Source: Oscillospiraceae bacterium (GTDB lineage Bacteria > Bacillota > Clostridia > Oscillospirales > Ruminococcaceae). Taken from it: a DNA stretch of 6,896 bases. Under the pieces are notes generated by a model. That model saw only the letters and a list, made by a program, of their open reading frames with translations. It made no database searches and was not told the origin of the DNA. Below, one piece after another: positions 5,788-6,896 of the stretch; within the stretch, counting starts at the first letter, position 1; each line of letters starts with the position of its first letter. A program made the position numbers and the translations under genes. The DNA lies in contig JAIEDJ010000002.1 of the NCBI GenBank assembly GCA_029068025.1, forward strand, positions 1-6,896. Direction: 5' to 3'.

Positions 5788-5816
5788 ATTATATCATTTT
5801 ATACACATTTTGTCAA
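5788..5816 (-). promoter_or_regulatory. Consensus promoter for the lipoprotein leader
   Basis: On the minus strand, TTGACA (5816-5811), exactly 17 nt, then TATAAT (5793-5788), with TGA just before the -10 box. Both hexamers match consensus fully. Start is expected near 5781, giving a leader of about 230 nt, or a ~150-nt RNA if the terminator at 5655-5628 acts. Confidence 0.9.
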
Positions 5817-5934
5817 TAGCTTTCTATTTTTTTTGATATTCCTGATCAAAGAGGGCGAAGATCCGCTGCTTCACCGCCAAGAATGTCATAAATGGGATTT
5901 TACAAACCGAAAACGGCGGAACAGCCAAAAAATC
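5817..5934. other. Spacer between divergent promoters, no feature recognised
   Basis: This stretch separates the lipoprotein-leader promoter from the promoter of the JAMM gene. It is open in one plus frame up to a stop at 5950, but the translation has no start with a ribosome site and no family resemblance. A 6-bp inverted repeat TTTGAT/ATCAAA (5832-5837 with 5845-5850) is present and could be chance. Confidence 0.4.
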
Positions 5935-5963
5935 TTGACAAACCGCGTCTAAAATGGTATAAT
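5935..5963 (+). promoter_or_regulatory. Consensus promoter for the JAMM gene
   Basis: TTGACA (5935-5940), exactly 17 nt, then TATAAT (5958-5963), with TGG before the -10 box. Start would fall near 5970, leaving only about 13 nt before the GTG start at 5983. The in-frame ATG at 5962 overlaps the -10 box and cannot be in the transcript. Confidence 0.85.
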
Positions 5964-5982
5964 GAAGACAGGAAGTGATCAT

Positions 5983-6552
5983 GTGGCGTTAGAATACCAA
6001 CGTTATGGCAGGAATAAAGATACCATTGTAAACAAAACATACATAGAGAGCGGGGAGTATAGGAGAAAATTTGACAATGCAACAGATAACCCCGATGTCA
6101 ATAAGGCTCTTTACAATGCCGCAAAAACAGCACTAATACATCGCAGCGGCACAAAGCTTGAAGATATGTATTGGTTTGATGGTAAAACCGGTCAAATTAT
6201 TTCAAAGGAAATTAATGCCATAGATCCGCGCATTGTGATTTACTCCGATAAAACAAAGAGCGCGATCAAATCAAATGATAATATCATTGCCCTGCATACG
6301 CACCCAAGCAGTATGCAGCCAAGTGTTGATGACTTTAATGCTTGTTGTCGTTATGGATATAGGCGTGGGGTGGTGGCTTGTCACAACGGCAAGGTATTTA
6401 TATATTACTCTGAACAGTTAATAAGTTCAAAGTTGTATGAAATGGTGATAGAGCGCGGCATTAAAGATGGATTGTCTGAATATGACGCACAAATAGCTGC
6501 TTTAAATAGCTTGAAGCGCAGTTATAATATTGATTTTTGGGAGGTGAAGTAA
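5983..6552 (+). CDS. JAB/JAMM-motif protein, phage or mobile-element-type C-terminal domain
   Basis: A 189-residue protein with a JAMM metalloprotease-like signature: HTHP (105-108), five residues, then Ser114 and Asp117 (SVDD), within strand-flanked sequence IIALHTHPSSMQPSVDDFN; Glu76 is a possible catalytic glutamate. In known JAMM enzymes the two histidines and the aspartate bind zinc. Upstream, ESGEYRRKFDNATDNP (22-37) and HRSGTKLEDMYWFDG (53-67) resemble, from memory, the C-terminal region of large phage or conjugative-element proteins of Clostridia (for example minor head proteins), so this may be a free-standing or 5'-truncated copy. GTG at 5983 is chosen because AGGAAG (5970-5975) lies 7 nt upstream; the ATG at 5962 sits in the promoter. 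The stop is followed directly by the next gene, whose ribosome site lies in this gene's last codons. Peptidase activity and target are not shown; an inactive or effector role is possible. Base composition is AT-rich. Confidence 0.75.
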   Translation: MALEYQRYGRNKDTIVNKTYIESGEYRRKFDNATDNPDVNKALYNAAKTALIHRSGTKLEDMYWFDGKTGQIISKEINAIDPRIVIYSDKTKSAIKSNDNIIALHTHPSSMQPSVDDFNACCRYGYRRGVVACHNGKVFIYYSEQLISSKLYEMVIERGIKDGLSEYDAQIAALNSLKRSYNIDFWEVK

Positions 6553-6732
6553 ATGAATTATGACTATGAACACCTTAATGATTATCTTGATGATAGAGTT
6601 ATATTTTCCGATGAGGTTAAGGCAATGTCGCGAGAACAACTTGACTCTGAAATTCGTCGCCTAGAGGCTGAAGCTGCAAAGGAAAAAGCGCGCATTGAAT
6701 CGAATGGTGAATCTTCAAAGAAAGCCGTTTAG
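6553..6732 (+). CDS. Small acidic/coiled-coil protein coupled to the JAMM gene
   Basis: A 59-residue protein starting at the ATG that touches the upstream stop (TAAATG), with GGAGG (6540-6544) 8 nt before it, so it is very likely co-translated with the JAMM protein. The N-terminal part is acidic and aromatic (MNYDYEHLNDYLDDRVIFSD); residues 26-50 (SREQLDSEIRRLEAEAAKEK and on) form a likely charged amphipathic helix or coiled coil; the tail is polar and basic. No membrane segment or signal peptide. I do not recognise a named family. Its size, coupling and composition fit a partner, inhibitor or chaperone of the upstream protein, or a small phage structural accessory gene, but this is inference only. 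Confidence 0.75.
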   Translation: MNYDYEHLNDYLDDRVIFSDEVKAMSREQLDSEIRRLEAEAAKEKARIESNGESSKKAV

Positions 6733-6758
6733 ATAAAAGTCCGATAATTCATAGAAAC

Positions 6759-6782
6759 GGCGGCACCCGTGAAGGTGCCGCC
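6759..6782 (+). terminator. GC hairpin after the small gene
   Basis: GGCGGCACC (6759-6767) and GGTGCCGCC (6774-6782) form a perfect 9-bp stem with a CGTGAA loop, 26 nt after the stop codon. It is followed by AGCTTGTAT rather than a T-run, exactly as the hairpin at 4460-4485 is, though the stem bases differ. Terminator function is plausible but unproven. Confidence 0.55.
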
Positions 6783-6896
6783 AGCTTGTATGAAAACCCC
6801 TCTCGGGGAGAGGGGGAGAGAATTGCGGGGCTCCGCCCCGCGCCCCGCCAAAGGGCTTCGCCCTTTGGAATCCCGAAAAAAGAACTTTTTCTACAG
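6783..6896 (+). repeat. Palindrome-rich intergenic repeat, copy 2 (may continue past the window)
   Basis: It carries the same order of hairpins as copy 1: CCCCTCTC/GAGAGGGG (6797-6804 with 6808-6815), GCGGGGC/GCCCCGC (6825-6831 with 6835-6841) and CCAAAGGGC/GCCCTTTGG (6848-6856 with 6860-6868, loop TTC). The match to copy 1 fades after GGAATCCCGAAAAA. Past this, GAAAAA/TTTTTC (6875-6880 with 6886-6891) gives one more small hairpin absent from copy 1. Both copies lie in the same orientation on the plus strand. Confidence 0.8.

Noticed and set aside
5832..5850. TTTGAT/ATCAAA inverted repeat as an operator
   Set aside because: Six-base arms in AT-rich DNA are expected by chance and it overlaps neither promoter core.
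5470..5952. Plus-strand open frame of 160 codons over the lipoprotein start, leader and promoters
   Set aside because: It runs antisense through a signal peptide, a structured leader and a consensus promoter, and has no ribosome site or protein-like composition.

Overview
The window looks like a chromosomal stretch from a gut-type Clostridia, most likely a Ruminococcus/Oscillospiraceae relative. This is inferred from near-consensus sigma-A promoters (TTGACA-17-TATAAT), AAGGAG-type ribosome binding sites, moderate-GC core genes, and families typical of such genomes. The species cannot be named from the sequence.

Layout, left to right. (1) 1-1030, minus: the N-terminal half of an ABC exporter (six-helix membrane domain running into the ATPase domain, cut by the window edge), with a TTG start. 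(2) 1031-1378: divergent promoters and, on the exporter side, a ~190-nt structured leader. (3) 1379-2875, plus: a cytoplasmic SGNH-type sialate O-acetylesterase family protein with its own strong promoter. (4) 2876-3242: inverted repeats, a 3 x 40-bp tandem repeat and a second copy of the structured leader. (5) 3243-4450, plus: a two-gene translationally coupled operon of a classical short-chain dehydrogenase and a hotdog-fold (4HBT/YbgC-like) acyl-CoA thioesterase. (6) 4460-4610: a GC hairpin plus a palindrome-rich repeat. (7) 4635-5549, minus: an AT-richer lipoprotein gene with a long leader (5550-5782) that carries a closed stem, a candidate antiterminator and an intrinsic terminator. (8) 5983-6732, plus: a JAB/JAMM-motif protein resembling the C-terminal part of phage or mobile-element proteins, followed directly by a 59-residue acidic/coiled-coil protein. 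(9) 6759-6896: a second GC hairpin plus a second copy of the palindrome-rich repeat, cut by the window edge.

Two non-coding systems stand out. First, the exporter gene and the dehydrogenase-thioesterase operon share the same leader: a 40-nt unit, then a predicted three-way junction closed by an identical 10-bp stem, ending just before the ribosome binding site. The inner stems differ in sequence between copies but keep their pairing, which favours a structured RNA or a conserved palindromic element over chance. Second, the lipoprotein leader has the wiring of a transcription attenuator: the 3' strand of its 12-bp closing stem can instead pair with the 3' arm of a terminator hairpin. It matches no riboswitch class I recognise.

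The lipoprotein, its leader, the JAMM gene and the small gene form an AT-richer block bracketed by direct copies of the palindrome-rich repeat, which suggests an accessory insertion between otherwise ordinary housekeeping-type genes.
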